Positions 1 through 14,681 of a stretch of 64,000 bases of DNA are shown one piece after another. Below the pieces are notes generated by a model that was not told the origin of the DNA, searched no databases, and saw only the letters and a list, made by a program, of their open reading frames with translations. Source of the DNA: Xylocopa sonorina (lineage: Eukaryota; Arthropoda; Insecta; Hymenoptera; Apidae); NCBI RefSeq assembly GCF_050948175.1, contig NC_135198.1, forward strand, positions 1,873,001 through 1,937,000. The letters are read 5' to 3'. A program made the translations under genes and the position numbers. How positions within the stretch are numbered: the stretch's first letter is position 1; each line of letters opens with the position of its first letter.

Positions 1-3000
1 TCATTCCTTCTCGTTTTATTGCATATAAAAGGAATCTAGTTTTTTTCTTTTTTCGGCAATTCTGCATTACTAATGGACTTACTCCATTCTCAAGAATAAC
101 ATTTATGTGTTAACATTTTAGAGCTAAAATTTTTTTGGTTAGTTTATGAAAAGATCGTGTTTCGTTCAATGTGTGATTATAAGTATAAAGAAAGGAGATC
201 TATATTCCACTAAGACTACAGTTAACTCATTTTTTTTTCCAAAGTGGACTTTCACTCAAGTTTTTTATTGAAATGGAAATTTTCTATTGCTGGCGGACGG
301 TAGCAATAGTTTCTATTATAGGGAAGCATAAATTTTCTGAAAGATTTGTGTGGAATAAGTTTAATTTCTGTAATCACTAATCAATGCTGACATGGGATTA
401 TTAAAAGTTGATGATAAAAATGATTTTATACTACGAGAGGACCTAAATTATCGTAAACAATGTGTAAATCAAATTTCTGTATCAACACTTGGGTTTGTTG
501 CTTAGTGGCGAATAATTATGAGTTTAGTGCAATAAGTAGATACAAAAATGGATACAGATAGGACTTCAGCAAAATATTTGTGTAAATTCGGGCTAAGCTA
601 CGTTTACCTCAATAGCTTGTTAACAGACATCTAAAACTTGTACTTATTTTTAAATCATCATTAAGGCTAGATTCGCAGCCTGAAGTCTGGTCAACTATCA
701 AAGGGTTATGAGTGGCGTCGGAGTTCAACGATATTCACTTTCGACGAATACGCGTACAGGAAAACTTTCTGAATCGCAATTTATGTCTCTTCCTCTTCTC
801 CGAATCCCCTCAAAGAAGAACGTGCACATCCAAAGCACAATTTATCTCACGGTAAGCATTTTTTCATGCAATAATTATATCTAAGTAAAAACAATTTACA
901 GACACTTTCTATATAAATATTCATTTCACAAAAAAAATTTGTCCGAAAATAATGAGTCCCATTTTAATCTAACGATGTTATTCGAGATTAACGATGAATG
1001 TTAGGGTTTGAAGGACATTAGAAAAAAAAAAAATATTTTACTAAATATTGAAAAAAAAAACAGAACTAATACGTATAGTACAATTATTAATTTCTGTACC
1101 TTGATTTATACTTACCATTTCAAAGGGGAAATAAAATTTTCTTATTTACAATAAATAGCACTCACTTTATGCTACCAAGTGTTTTCGCGCTTAAATTGAT
1201 TTGTTTGAAATTTCATATTTTTGACATTTCTTTAACCTTTCAAACAACAATAAACATATAAATATCATAATAACAAGAGTTGACTCGTTTTTTCTACTTT
1301 TCTACTCATAACAAATTAAAAAACTAAATTTTTCAAATGGGACTTGTATTTACTGACAGAGGGAGTACTATATTAACATTATACTGTTCTCTGTAACTGC
1401 ATTCCGTAGTTTCATCATAATTTTTTATATCTTTATTTTAGGGACAGATAAATTGTTGTTATTGTAGAGCAGTGTTATACAAACTATGTACCACAAAATA
1501 TCCCAAAGGATTCCATAAATATACATAAAATATTAATAAAAATGATGAAAATAATAATTTTTATTACAATATAATAAAAGAATATTAAAACATTTCTCGT
1601 TATATGTATTATCAAGATTGTGAATATTCTATTATTTATGATCCTGGGTTGGCCAATAATTTTATACGCATAAGGGTTCTTTAAATTGACAAATTTTGAA
1701 GAACATTGTCGTTGAGAATCCTGTAAATTAGGGTATTAATAAGTTTTAGATTAACTAATTCCATTAACACTCTATTGGCGAGTTGGGCATTAATATTAAT
1801 ATTAATATTAGTAAATGTTAGTAATGTACTTACCAGTCCTCGTTTTTTCTCATTTAATGAATATTCTCTTTTGCAAAACTCTTTGTAAGTTATGAGAAAA
1901 AAGTTTGTCTTCTTACATGTGCGAGCTTTGTCAGATTCCTCTTTATTAGGGTGAGCGTTTCCAAAAATATCGTATATTGAAAAGATGTTAGAGTAAATAA
2001 AATTCCTATATAAGGAACTGGGTAATAAAATATTCTTAACATTATCACGCTTTTCAAACTTTTATTCACGCGAAATTAACTATCGCTTCATTAACTGCTC
2101 CATTCGATACACTAATTTTTGTCGATATGTAGAAAAATTACAATCGTAGTTATTTTCATTACACTCTCGATTACCGTCAAGGAACAAGTTTTGAACTTGT
2201 GAAGCAAAGATCGGCTATAGCCTTCGCAAAGATCATGATCGTAATCTGTTCCGAGTACAGAGAAAAAGTGTGTGGCAATGGGTTAAATGGAGCAATAAAA
2301 AACTAAGTTAAAAATTTCATTTCTTTCAAACTTAATCCATATCTTTGAAACACTATATACTACCTGTTTTCCAAATTTCATTGAAATCCTACTATTAGTT
2401 GCGAAGATGTTATTTGTTTTCTAGAAGGTACACCTTTTACATATTTCACTAATATCCGCCCACTAGAACAGGGATCATCAAAGTGGTCGATATCGACCCC
2501 TGGGAATCGATATAATATAATTAGGAGTCGTTGAATACCAATGCTATTCAATCACAAATTTATCAACAGCACCGCAGTATATATGATTTTCGTTTGAAAT
2601 GTTATTAGTAATTACAATATAGTAAGTAAAGGTTAGTCGAAACTAACAAATTTTGTATCAAACATCGCTAATCTTGCCAAGCGTCATCGAGCCCATCCTC
2701 ATTGATTTATATAACAATCCGATTTTGTGGAAACAAAATAAGTCATTTAAGAAACGCCTAAATTTTTTTTGTTTTTTTTAACATTTTTTTATAGGGGGGA
2801 TCGATAAGAAAATTAGCAGATTAGGGGTCGATGATCAAAAGTTTGGACGTCCCTGCTTTAGACGAAATCATGCTTCTGAGAAATTTATAACTTTCATCAA
2901 ATATTACCGAATGTTAGAGACATTAGAATTTTCAAAATTTATATAGAATATCATAGTGTGCTAAGTTCATATTAAACAAGCTATGTATTCATCTGGAGTA

Positions 3001-4630
3001 AAACTAAATTTGAACAAGTAAAAATATTTACCAACGGCAAACCTATGAATGATTTTATTGCTAAGCAGAAAGTTGTATCATATTTAAGTATTATAGTTAC
3101 ATATATGTACAGACTATACGTATCGTATTTATAACAAATCCGTGTCAGGAGGGAACAGAATTTAGTCGATCATATTTTAGTATTGCTTCATTTAGAAAAA
3201 TTCGTTCTGCACAGCATATACTTTTTAACAATAGAGTCAGGTTAAGTCACGAAGTGTGTCCATTTGATATGCATCAACTCTTCATAGAGGATACACTAAT
3301 TTAAATGGCGCGCGTTTCCGTTTCGTGGAAGATCAGTGTACGTACCATCGCTATACGTAGCACACTGTTTATTGTGAATTATGCTCGCATTTTACAATTG
3401 CTTCTGACCTTTACCTCAAAAAGCTTTCGCAGCACCGTGACTGTAACGTGTTTATATCACAGAGAATGGTTGTATCAAAATTTATTCCTAAATTACATTC
3501 TGCTCGTCACAAATCTTTTGTGCTTCTTTTCTTACGCTTTTCATTAATTTCCAAATTACTCATATAATCGCTCGCATCACACACACACTTACTCATCCAT
3601 TCTCACAATAATTAATAGTACTTGTGTATGAAAATTGTATTGTAAATATAATCTATATTTCCTAGTCTATAGATACATCCACAATGATTCTGCTGCTAGT
3701 AGCAATTGCTTGTAACTTAAGCAGTAGGGCGTGGTTAGATTCTTCAAAAGATCGATGTATTTCCATTTTCTCGTTGATATTTGCACAGTTTTTATACATA
3801 CGTACTACGTACATTAATTATACAATTATAAATTACTTACTTTAATGAACTGGTACTTACTGTACGAGGGTAGTTCTTTCAAGTCATTTGACACCCATTT
3901 TTTCAGTCTTTTTTAACACGCTATCGAATCGCTGCCTATTCACGAATGGACCCGCAGGGTTTCGTCTCGCGAGAGTACATCGAATTCGACAATTAACACT
4001 GCGTCCATTCACAACCACGAAGCTAGTACAAGAAATAAGTAGAAAACAAGCGTTCATTCATGAAAAGCCTTATCTGCGCGTACATCGATGAACAAATCTG
4101 TTCCATTCACTGGTTTCTTACAATGAATTAAGTTGAATTTATTGTCGTCTTTTTTTCTTCAACCAAGAGTATCTCTAATCGAGGAAAAACATTATTAATA
4201 AAAATGTTGCTATATTTTCATTACAGGTACTTATATATTTTATGGATTATTGATTTAGCTAATACATTTCAACAGTGTTAAGTCGTCGTTGTTTACTAGA
4301 TAACGTTAAACAACTTAGAATTAATTACTATCGCAGTGGGACATTCCAAATGGCAACAATGCATTATAGTCCAAAAATGAAATGAATATTCGAAATTTTC
4401 TACCAAATATTAGCACAGAAATGGCTACGCAAGCTCGAAGCGAAGCTATACAATTGATATATAAAGCACTTACAAGAATACTCCAGCAATGCTCCAGGAA
4501 TTTCTGTTTTTATATAGAAAGTTTTAAACAGATTTGGCTTGACAAACAATTATGCGGTGATGGTACAGACTTTGCTAAATGTTTCCGAAGGTTTTCAGAT
4601 TTCTCCAAAGTCTAAAACATTGGCGAATAC
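1..4630. other. AT-rich intergenic DNA, no gene seen
   Basis: This stretch is AT-rich with frequent stops in all frames. Its open frames are short (under about 80 codons), have no splice context or recognisable domain, and are not called as genes. The one structured item is the hAT remnant at 2,469-2,855, listed separately. A run of alternating TTAATA units lies around 1,790-1,812. Confidence 0.6.
2469..2855 (+). mobile_element. hAT transposon remnant (copy A), internally deleted
   Basis: The element begins with CAGGGATCATC and ends with GTCCCTG, giving short hAT-type terminal inverted repeats. Possible 8-bp target duplications flank it (CACTAGAA at 2,461-2,468 and CTTTAGAC at 2,856-2,863, 5 of 8 matching). 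Near the 3' end (about 2,655-2,713) one frame reads NIANLAKRHRAHPH and then stop, matching the C-terminal tail of hAT transposases of the ZBED5/SCAND3-like group, which typically end in a motif like NLAKxHQAxxSH. Two other copies with the same tail lie at about 28,860-29,460 (-) and 45,260-45,650 (+). The copy is too short and broken to be active. Confidence 0.7.
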
Positions 4631-4639
4631 GAAAACTTA

Positions 4640-7600
4640 GACTAAAGATAAAAGACGCAGATCGGAGACACCGTTAAAAAGAGGGTTGGAGGTGAAATCT
4701 AATACCATCGAAGGTACCTTCCGAAACGAGAATGAAAGGAGCAAGAACAAACGTCTTGGGCCAGAATATCTCACGTGCGTACGTGTATTCACTATGTAAG
4801 CATCGCAACAGAGGCGACACTCGGAGCACGATATAGGAAATATGACGCAGATCGAACGCACGTCAGTGTGTTTACAAGCGGGAGATAAGAGTTTATCCTA
4901 GGTCAAGGCTGCGTGCAGTTTGATAATCCAATTCAGATAGCGGTAACGTATGTACGTGTACATATATAACTGGACCTTGAGTGTACGTCTGACACACGGC
5001 GAGAGAAAGAGAACATTCGAAGAGAATAGGAGAGGTGCGCGTACCAGCCACACGGTGACTCATTTCGCCTACAATTTGTCAAATCATCCGCCCCTTCTCT
5101 TCACCAAGACCCGCCCCCATTCCCTCTCTCTGAGACGGAAAAGACACACGTTTATCGTGAATAGTACGGGTAACGTGCGCACGTGACATTTCGAGTATCT
5201 CGAATTAAACTGTAAACATCGTAGTACAACCGCCGGTTAAAGCCCGACCACGTGGACAGTGTCAATGATCCTACTATTTATTGGATCGTTGCTTACGCGC
5301 GCGGCAACACACTCGCGCATTTACGCGTACGTCACGAGTCCGCACGCGAATCTCTCCTTCCGCGCCTTTGCCTTTGTCAACCGTGACCTCCTCGTTCGTT
5401 TCGTTTCATCCGTCTGTCCCGCGGATCTTTTTCGAGACCCGATTTTCGGAATCCTTCCATAGGTATCTTTCCTTTTTCTTTAGTTTTATAACACCGTTTC
5501 CATATAACGCGATACGAATTAATCGTGTTATAAGAAGGTTGACTGTATATTGTATAGTATCTGTACAAGATTTTGTCTAATGCACTTATAGATGTTTAAA
5601 TATCGATCGAGTTTTATTAGAACTTGTTGAACTACCTCTGTGTGTTGCTGATGAAACACTGTTATTAAAGAGACATAGATGGAACCGTAAAAACATCCCA
5701 TTTCTTAAATTTTTTCGCAAGTTGTGTACGGTGATGGATCTTAGCGTAAATGAAAGCTTATAATTTGTACAATTAGCAAATCTTGAAGATACCATTGTGA
5801 TACACTTAATTTTGTATTATAGTGACAAGAATAAAATTGGAATTTGTTAAAATAACAAAAGGGAGAAAGAGAGATTCATCCACCTCGAATATGTTTGTAT
5901 TCTAAATTTAAGCAAAACTTGAAACACGTGTTTTCTCGCGAATGTGCTACATCTTACCTGTATGCATGACTTAAGAACAGAACACAGATAAATTAACCCA
6001 ATTATACTTAATAAATTACTCTTCTTGTTATCGTCCTGTTCAAGTAATTTTCTTCGTTGGTTAGTACCGCCCTTGGACATAACGGCAGCCCAAGTAATCG
6101 AGGGTTAACACAGCTGATCACTGCACAACCGTTCGCGTATTCCTTTCAGCAGCCATACCCGCTTCTTTCTCTTCCGCTTACCCTTCGTCACACGACTCAC
6201 TGTCACGATTCGTAGGAATATAGGTAAACGACGCCCGCGTCCGAGCGAACACGTGCGTGTTCCTCTGCGTTCGCGTGTCCCGCAGTTTGTGTCGTTCACT
6301 GAGGGTGGCGGTCGTGGTGGCGGCGGCGGTGGCGGCGAAAAGGGTGACAGAGGAGGGAGCCAGCACGTGTGAGGACGTAGTATACGATTCACTCGCAGAT
6401 CAGTGGAACGTCTTCCTCGTTCCCTCCCTCGTCCTCTTTCGCGGCCGATGGGGCCGTCTTTCTTTCTCTTTCACCCCTTCCGTCCCCCTCCCCGTATATC
6501 GCGCATACTTCTCTTCCTCATTCTCCTCCTCTTCGTCGTACCACCACCTCCACCTCCTTCCTCCTCCACCACCTCTTCCTCCTACCACCGACATTATACT
6601 ACTACTAGAGGGTACTCCACTTTCATTCAGTCGCTTCTAAAAATAAAGTCCCTGATTCACAATGCATGAATGACAATCACACTGAAAGGAATATCGCACA
6701 GACTTGTAGTCTTTCTTGCTTGCTCCATCTCCTCCATCTCTCCCCTGGTTTCGTGCCTTCTTTGTCCCTCCTTCGATCACTTGTCGCAACTCTTTCTCTC
6801 TCTCCTTCTCTCTGTCTATCTTTATCATACGTCGTATCTCATTCTATCGTATCAGATGTACTCGCTCTCTTTTCACTTCTATCACTCTCGTTTTGCCTGT
6901 CTCGCTTCTTTTTCCAACCTATTCTCTCTTGCTTCCTGACTCCCTTCCCCCCTCCCCCTCTACCCGATCGCCATCTATCTCTTTCTCTGTGTCGCGCTCT
7001 CTTGTAAGAGAGCGAAATCTCGGTTCGCCTGTTGCATCGGAACTATTGGTGCCCCCGTGTAAATAGATCCGGTAAAAATCCAAAGTAGTTGTACTGCCGG
7101 CCGTCTGATCGACCGGCAAAGGAAAGAATCGATCTCGCACGGTAGAACTTGTTGCTCCACATGCCGGATTTTACGAATGTCACGGACGGCTGTTTGAATT
7201 GGAATCGAAAGGTACGTGCTTCCGAAAAAGATCACGAGTTTTACCGCTCTACGCGCGTGCTGCGTGATTCTAGGAATTAAGCGAAATATTTTCCGGTCGC
7301 GCGGTTACCCATACATTTTCGGAAGGAAACGTTAATACTCTTTAATGGATAATAAAATCGAGTATTTCGAGCGATTAAATGTTTCATAGAATTCAAAAGA
7401 CTGTTGCGATACTTATCGTGCTATTTATCTAAGACAAGTACGTGTCGCTAACTGATAAACATATTTCGCGAGAAAAACAGGTGCACTCCCTGTCACATCG
7501 ATATCGTCGTTACTGGCCACCAACAGTTTCCGACAAATTCGTACATTCGTTCATTTGAAGTTTTTAATTGTATAATTTGGTTTCCTTGAATGTACTAAAT

Positions 7601-10600
7601 ATTTAGTTCGTTTCAGAAATTAACTCCCGTTATGATGAATGATATACGTTAAAAAAATTCCCTGTACTGTATTACGATTTTTCTACAAACAATGGTTTAG
7701 AAATTATGAAACGGTTCATAGATGAACAACGAAGATAGTTGTCGGAAGTGCCGGCTATAATTTGGGAATGCCCAATTGTCTCGTAACGCTTGGAAACTTC
7801 GCGGAAATTGGGGCGAGTAATCCTGAATACCTTGCGAAGCTCTCGGCTCCACGAGGCGTCCAAGGAGAACTGGTTCCAAACTCATCATCGTCACTTGGCT
7901 GTTCGTGATACTGAACTTTTTATTTCAAAATAAAATGCAAAATAGAATGTCCCTGAAAACGGCAAAACACCGCGCATTTTGGTATATTATTTGTAACTAT
8001 TTAAATATCCTGTATTTTGAAAAGTCGTCGCCGTAATATCAATACGTAATATTAACACATATAAAGTACAAAGAAAAGTACTGAGAATATTTGAAAAGTA
8101 AAGTGACACATTGATATTTATGAAGAATACGTAAATAGATGTATGTACAATGAATGCTTTATAATGCATCAGATAAAAAGAATATTTCTTATAGCAATGA
8201 CTAACGTTATTGCAATCTTCTGAAGGTAGTCGCAAGGGATCTCTACCTTCATTATCCTTCTTCAAATTATTCGCTCGCAACATTCTTCTTATGTAGGAGG
8301 TAATTTTATAACAAACGCGGTAAACTTTCTGTTAATATAATAGAATGTATATTTATTATGGAAATTTAGAATAAAAATTAGAAAAACGTAAAGAACTTCA
8401 CCATTTATATTATATATGAAAATTGTTGAAAAAAATGGAATACCTTGTAACTATTTTAGGTTTTAACAAAGTTGCAAGATTTCAGCGAAGAGCCAATTCT
8501 GTGTGCAAAGTTTCCCTTGGCGAGGCTCCCTCGTTATTATCCGCTGTTGCGAGCCTCTACACCAAAGAGAGACTTTAGAGCGCAAGGGAGAGCTAGGTAG
8601 CAGCAGTACCAGCAGCTCGAACCGCTCACAGCTAAATATATCTCTCTCGCTAGAGTTACTCAAGGTCACAGTGTTCGGATTCGCTCACGATAAAATGGAG
8701 CTCCGTGCCCGTCCCTCGGCTTGACTGGCCTTATGCTCGATCCGCATACATTCTGCTGCGCGGTGGCCCACATGTCACTTCGCAACAATATCGTATACTA
8801 GCCGCATCGGGAACACGTGTTCGTATCGAACGCAGCAATAGTCACTCCGCCGCGTGCGAGGTGTATTTCAAGTCGCAATATGCGACTTTAGTCGCGATTG
8901 CACCTTTCGGTCTTTTCCCTTCTTTTTTCTTTTATTTTTTTTTCTTTTCTTTCTTTCACAGTGTTTCATTGTCAGTTACATCTTCATGTCAGTCATCTGA
9001 TCGTTGGATAAATATTCATCCGTGTTCTCGTTTCGCGCGAACTTGGAGCGCTTTAAGAACGATGAGCTCTTTAAATCCCGCCGAAAATTTTTCGCACGTA
9101 TTGCTTGCACTCGGCTGTAATCTTCGTTTCATTTTTCACTTTTAGCTTACAAAACTTAACGCTAGATTATCTCGTTGGACTTCGAATTTTATATGAACTG
9201 TCTTTTCTTTTTTTTTTAATATATCTCTTTTTACTCGAAAGATAATAATGCATGGATAGATAAAAGATTCCATTTTATTCTGTTAAGCTAAAAAAAGTAA
9301 TAAACGGAACACGATATACGTGATGCTATTATCGTTCTACAAGGTATGCATTAACTTCCGGGTAAAATGTAGATACGAAATAGACTGAGACCTGTTGCTG
9401 GCGACAAATAATTAGCAGATTATACAGCTCGCGCTTTAGAAACAATTTTAGTACAGAAAAATCTAGAATCTTGCAAACCAAACGTAGCTTTGAATCCATC
9501 AAAGCTGTGTCAATTCTTCTATCATCATTTACTTCTTACATTTTTACAGAATAGGAAACAATAGCCCTCGAGTGGATCCTTTAATACGAATAACCGTCAA
9601 GGATAAACGATAAATATTCATTAGAATAAGGAGAACAAAGGAAGAAAAGCGAACGTTTAAAAATAATTTGAACGCGTTCGAATTCAACTGATTTAATTTA
9701 GAGTGGGCTATTATACGGTTCGCCAGTACTGATAACAGAACCAAGCCACACTCGTTTCGCAGCTGAATTTGAGGTTAGGTGATTGTCCGGCTATGCGGTA
9801 AGCATCGATAACGGCGCGTCGCAACCTCGCGTTCGTGGCAACACGATCTGGCAACTCTGGAACGGACGGCAGTGCCGGGGTTGAATTTCAAGCGCCCGAG
9901 GGACAAAGGGGGTCGGGCCTCTCTCTTTTGTATAGGGGGCACGAGGGCTTCACCGATACTCGGCACATAACGGTGAGTCGGCGGCCATCATGCGGAGCTT
10001 ATGGCCGGCTGCCTGGTCTGCTGCCTGCTAAAACGCGCTTCAAGAAGAAAACCAGCCTTTCTCTTGGTCTTCCTCTTCGGTCTGTCCCCCCTTCTTGTAA
10101 CATTACCCGCAGCTCACTTTAGGCCTACGGGGTTGAGTCTCAGTAATCGCTCGTTTCTCACCACCGAATATTCCCCCGCGTATTAATTACGAGATTCTCC
10201 TCTCCCCAGGGATATTTAAAATCATGTAAACAGCAAATTTGCGCGCGCATGGTACGATTGAAACACGCGGAGCAATCCTTTCCGAATTCCATCTTCCAGT
10301 CTTAATATTTAAAACATTTTTAATACAAACCGGTGGAAAAAAAGATGTGTTTTAATATTTACAATTTGCTTATTTGAGATTGAACGGAAAATGTAATTTT
10401 TTTTAATGAACTCGTTTCAGATTGTAATTTTTAAATTTGTCTATAGAGTGGTATATTTATGGTCATACTAGGGTTTTACTTTTCTTTTTCAAAAATTTGA
10501 TTGCTATGTATTATTGCTTAATCTGTTGGTATTTTGTAATAATTATTTTACGTTTATGCAAATATTCTTAAAAATTTCAATAAGCAATAGTTTTCCAAAA

Positions 10601-11980
10601 TATTTCAATTATAGTCGAAGAGGACAGAAACCTTTATTCAACCCTCGCTTTCAATAACCGACTACCTGTACTATTATTGTCCTGTGCGCGTATATCTGAA
10701 GCTTTAAATTGTTGGCCTGCCGCTAACCTTTCAAAATTCTATGCGCAAACATAAATTCTTGTAATCCTTATACTATTCATTGTAAATTGTAAAGACTTGT
10801 GGAAAATTTTGAAGTTATTCACAACTTTCATTTTGCTTCATGAACAAAGAAAACACTGGAACACATGCTTTTGAATATATAGCAAGATAAGTGCACCTAA
10901 TTTCAAATGCAATGTGGCAATTGCTTTTAATAAACGTATGTTTTCTTTTAAATCTCTAAAACGGAGAAAAGAACGAATATAATCTAATATTTCTTGTATG
11001 TTTCTTGCACATGCTAAGGTTAGGGTATATAGTTGCTTGTGATTCTAAAGTTTCGAAAGATTCTCAATAAGTTTCTTCGTTTTTGTCGTGCAAAAGCAAC
11101 GACAATGGAAAGTTACCGAAGCGCAAGCGCTCACTCGGCACTTTCCACCAGTACTCCCGACTGTCTATAGCAGCTATAGAATGGTTCGGTGTAGTGATGT
11201 TCTGACATTGGTAGTGAGGCGTTCGCTATGGTATATACTCATGGGCTGGCGGCGAAGCGAGATCTCACGACGATATACAATATAAACGAACACACCGTAT
11301 CGTCGACTAACACTAGCTCATGAATGATTATATAGCAGCATACTATCGCAGAATGTAGCGTGTGATATACGACGTTATAGGTGTATGCTAGGTTACAAAG
11401 AACATCCATTCTCTTAGGCACGTACGTATATATATACATATAACATAGGAGAAACGAACCCTTGCACCACATACATACATGTCGTAAAAGTTTCGAAGAA
11501 AATAGTCCTAAATGTCAGTTTTGTCCATGGAAATTAGCAACAAAGGAGTAAAGAAATGCGAATATAAAGGAGTGAAAGCTATTTAATGATTTTCACGTTT
11601 TCATTATATGCGTGCTTGTTATACGCGGTTTAAGTTTTACAAAAAAACCAAGTTGTCAAGAGATATTTGAATAATAAATTTTCTTACGAACGATAGTAAT
11701 CTTATGGCGTATGCCTTGAATTAAATTGTGATTTGCTGATTCGCAAAACGTCATTAAGCTTATAAGCACGGAAGTGCTGCGCATGTCGTCGCTTTTACAA
11801 AATTTTGAAATCGCTCGTTTCGCAACGACTCCGGCATCCGTCTGGTGATCTTCCTCTACGAGGATAAAAAAACGCATCTATTCCCCTCTACGCTTTAAAA
11901 CCACCCAATCACCGTCCTCTTCGGAGTGTTAAAAGTACGCAGACTTTTTCAAAATGTTGTCACGTAAGGGTTGCGAGTCT
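4640..11980. other. Intergenic region with several GC/CpG-rich islands, no gene supported
   Basis: Four GC-rich islands stand out against AT-rich DNA: about 4,700-5,500, 6,100-7,250, 8,480-9,130 and 9,780-10,230. They are rich in CpG and C/T runs, and both strands give short overlapping open frames that come from low-complexity CT or GA composition rather than from coding. No conserved domain, long exon or start codon context is recognisable. In insects of this type such islands often mark promoters or leader exons, so upstream promoters of the 14.7 kb gene or non-coding transcripts are possible, but this is inference. Confidence 0.4.
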
Positions 11981-12817
11981 TCTCGCTGCATATGCCCTTT
12001 TGTGCGTATTCAAGCCACTTCTGGCACACACATATATTTGTAGCCGTGACGCGTTGCACACAAACTCCACCCTGTGTACACGAAGTCCGCCTACTCACAC
12101 TGTTTGACCGTGCTGAGTATATTATGCGGACGTACTCAGACATCTAAAGGCGCGCACACAACAATTCCGACGCTGTGTTGGAGCACGCGGTGTGTGTCAG
12201 CCGTGGTACGGCACCACTGGCGCGCCTCTACCCCGGCTTTAGCATCGATTTCCAGTCGGACGACCCAGCGCGATCGAGCGAACGGTACGCGCCTTCACGA
12301 GGAAGTATCGAGCGCGTCCGCCGCTCGTGGGAGTCAACGAAGAGGGGTCACGTGAGAAATAATACAGTTTATCGTTGAAATAACCAACGAATTTCACCAT
12401 GCGGTAAAATATAAAATGCAATCCGCTGTTCCGTTCTTTCGTATTACGTATTAAGAAAGATAGATCAGGGCTAAAAGAGGGACAGAGACAAATGAACAGA
12501 TAGAGGCGAGGGAGAAAAGGAGGGGGAGACAGTGAGTGAGAGCAGTAGGGTTTACCAGTAGAGGGGATATAGGGTCGGACGTTTTGGTGGTAGTGTAGAG
12601 TCCCGAGGGGTAAGAGGAAAACGGGGCGAGCAGAAGCTGGCGAAGGCGCTGCCCTCAGTCGGCCGGCCGTTTTACTACAGTCAGCATACAGAGAGAGCAA
12701 GCAATTGGCTATACGTGGTCTTTGCCTAAGCGCGCACTACACTTCGTGTTCCCGTTTTTCGAGTGAAGGCTTCGAGCTTCGTTCTGCCCGCTCTTTCGCT
12801 CGCTCGGTCGGTCGGTC

Positions 12818-12839
12818 GTGAGTGCGCGCGCGCACTCAC
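12818..12839. repeat. Perfect 22-bp GC-rich palindrome
   Basis: The bases 12,818-12,839 read the same on both strands (GTGAGTGCGCG and its exact reverse complement, with no spacer). It lies between a CGGT repeat and the long GA array in the leader region of the gene at 14,682. It could form a cruciform or hairpin or bind a dimeric factor; function is unknown. Confidence 0.7.
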
Positions 12840-12886
12840 ACGCGCTCATCCGAGTAGACAGAAAGCGAGAGAAAGAAAGAAAAGAA

Positions 12887-12896
12887 GAAAGAGAGA

Positions 12897-12961
<65 letters not shown>
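12887..12961. repeat. (GA)n microsatellite
   Basis: About 75 bases of near-uninterrupted GA dinucleotides on the + strand, upstream of the gene at 14,682. Further imperfect GA tracts follow at 13,380-13,480 and 13,908-13,937. Such tracts can bind GAGA-type factors in insects; no specific site can be proved here. Confidence 0.9.
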
Positions 12962-12966
<5 letters not shown>

Positions 12967-14681
12967 CAGTGGTGAGAAGTCGTGCAGAGACAGGCGCGCG
13001 TACACAGCCATCGAACGTGGTGATTCGTACGAAGGCGGACGTGTGATAGAACTAAACCGAGGTCGTTTCTCGCGGGGGAAAAAGACGACGATCGTTCGTC
13101 ACTGTCCTTGTCGTCTTCTGGTCATCACCGTCACCATCGTCGTCGATGAGACCGTCAACGAGACTTTATCGACGCTTCAGCGTAAAGTTTTCCTGCTCGG
13201 CACGAAGATATATGAACGTATACATGGGAACAGTCGGTACGGCGAGTCCTGACGTACGGGAGGATCAAAGACGATCGTGAGTAAATAGAGCGAAAAAGGG
13301 GGTACGTACCCTTGCGGAACGCGCGTGTATAGCCTCGCGGCGGACGATCGAAGTACGCGAGAACGGTGTGTATTTCGAGAGCGAAGTAGAGAGAGAGAAA
13401 GAGAGAAAGAGAGCGAGAGAAAGAGAGTGAGAGGGGGATAGGAAGAGGGGAGTAGAAAGAGATAGAGAGAGAAAGAGAGATCCTTCTTGGATCGGAGCAT
13501 ACGTGCGTGTACGAGAACACGAAGAAGTGGGGGAGGCAGTCTATACTTCGCGGACATCCGGCGGGGAATCCGCATGCATTCGTACGGAGCTCTCTGAGTG
13601 AGCGAGGGAAAAAGGTGGAAGGATTTGGCGCGGAGAGAAACACGGGTGTTCTTGAGTGCTCAACAGAGGCTTGAGAGGAGAAAGGAGGTTCTTTGCGTTC
13701 CGACTGCCGCGTATTTTGCACGTTCCCCTTTTTCTTCAGTTTAGAAAAGTTGGGACGCGATATTACTTTTCTAGACATTAATTCTATCATTCCCTTCGTC
13801 ATCCCGCATCGTTGATCCTCGCGCGTACGTACCCGCACGCAACCGTTGAAATTTTCGGTACAAATAATAAGGGTGGCAGAAAGAGGTGGACGGACGTAAC
13901 GGGAGAGGGAAAGAGAGAGAGAGAGAGAGAAAGAGAGTGGGATATATACATTGGAAGCGGGAACGAGGGGAGAGGAGAGAAGTTAGAAACACGCCGTGCA
14001 GTGCTGCTCCCTATTGGCGACGTCGAGTCGCGCTCCCCACCCGGGACAGTCGAACGAGGTCCGAAGGCGAGTTCTCGGCGTGTAACTACGGTGATTTTCC
14101 CTTACGAAAGTGTACGCACGAGACCTCGTAGCTCTGCAGAACATCACGTTCCGTGTAAACATTTCGGCTCTACGTACGATATATCGTGGTTAATATCAAG
14201 CTAGAACGTAATCCCGCGAAGCGTGAAGAAATATCTTTCGTGGAAATCGAGGAACAGTCGAGAGGAGGTAGAACGAGACAGAGCGAGACTGGGTAGTGAA
14301 GTCCTGGTTTACACGCGTGCTATCGACGATATTCCCCCCTCTCGCGGATCAACTGTGTGTGCACCGATCGTGAAACGCGTCCCACGCGTGTGTCGCGTAT
14401 CACCGCCGCCGGTGAAACCGAGAGAATTCGAACGAGTCAGAGGGTAAAATAGGATTTCTCGCGTGGTCGGTCCTCTCCCGAGGCACGCGCGGAGAGGGGT
14501 GCACGGAGGAGTGAGAGAGGGAGAAGGAAAGAAAGCGAGACACCACCGGACGAGGATAAAAGAGGAAGGAGAGGGAGAAAGAGGAGTGAGGCTGTTTAAG
14601 GTGAGCGACGAAGACGTGTATAGTGCACGGAGGCGCTAGTGCTGCGCCCCAACGGCCGTTCGTCGAAGCTCAGTTATCACA

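Larger units (their letters stand above)
11990..14681 (+). promoter_or_regulatory. CpG- and GA-rich 5' region (promoter and/or leader) of the HhH-motif gene
   Basis: For about 2.7 kb upstream of the ATG at 14,682 the sequence is CpG-rich and strongly purine-biased on the + strand. It carries GA arrays at 12,887-12,961, 13,380-13,480 and 13,908-13,937 and a perfect 22-bp palindrome at 12,818-12,839. No long coding frame fits a known protein; the open frames here are GA-repeat artefacts. The bases before the ATG (CAGTTATCACA) give an acceptable start context. The most economical reading is promoter plus 5' UTR of the gene starting at 14,682. I cannot place a transcription start. Confidence 0.5.
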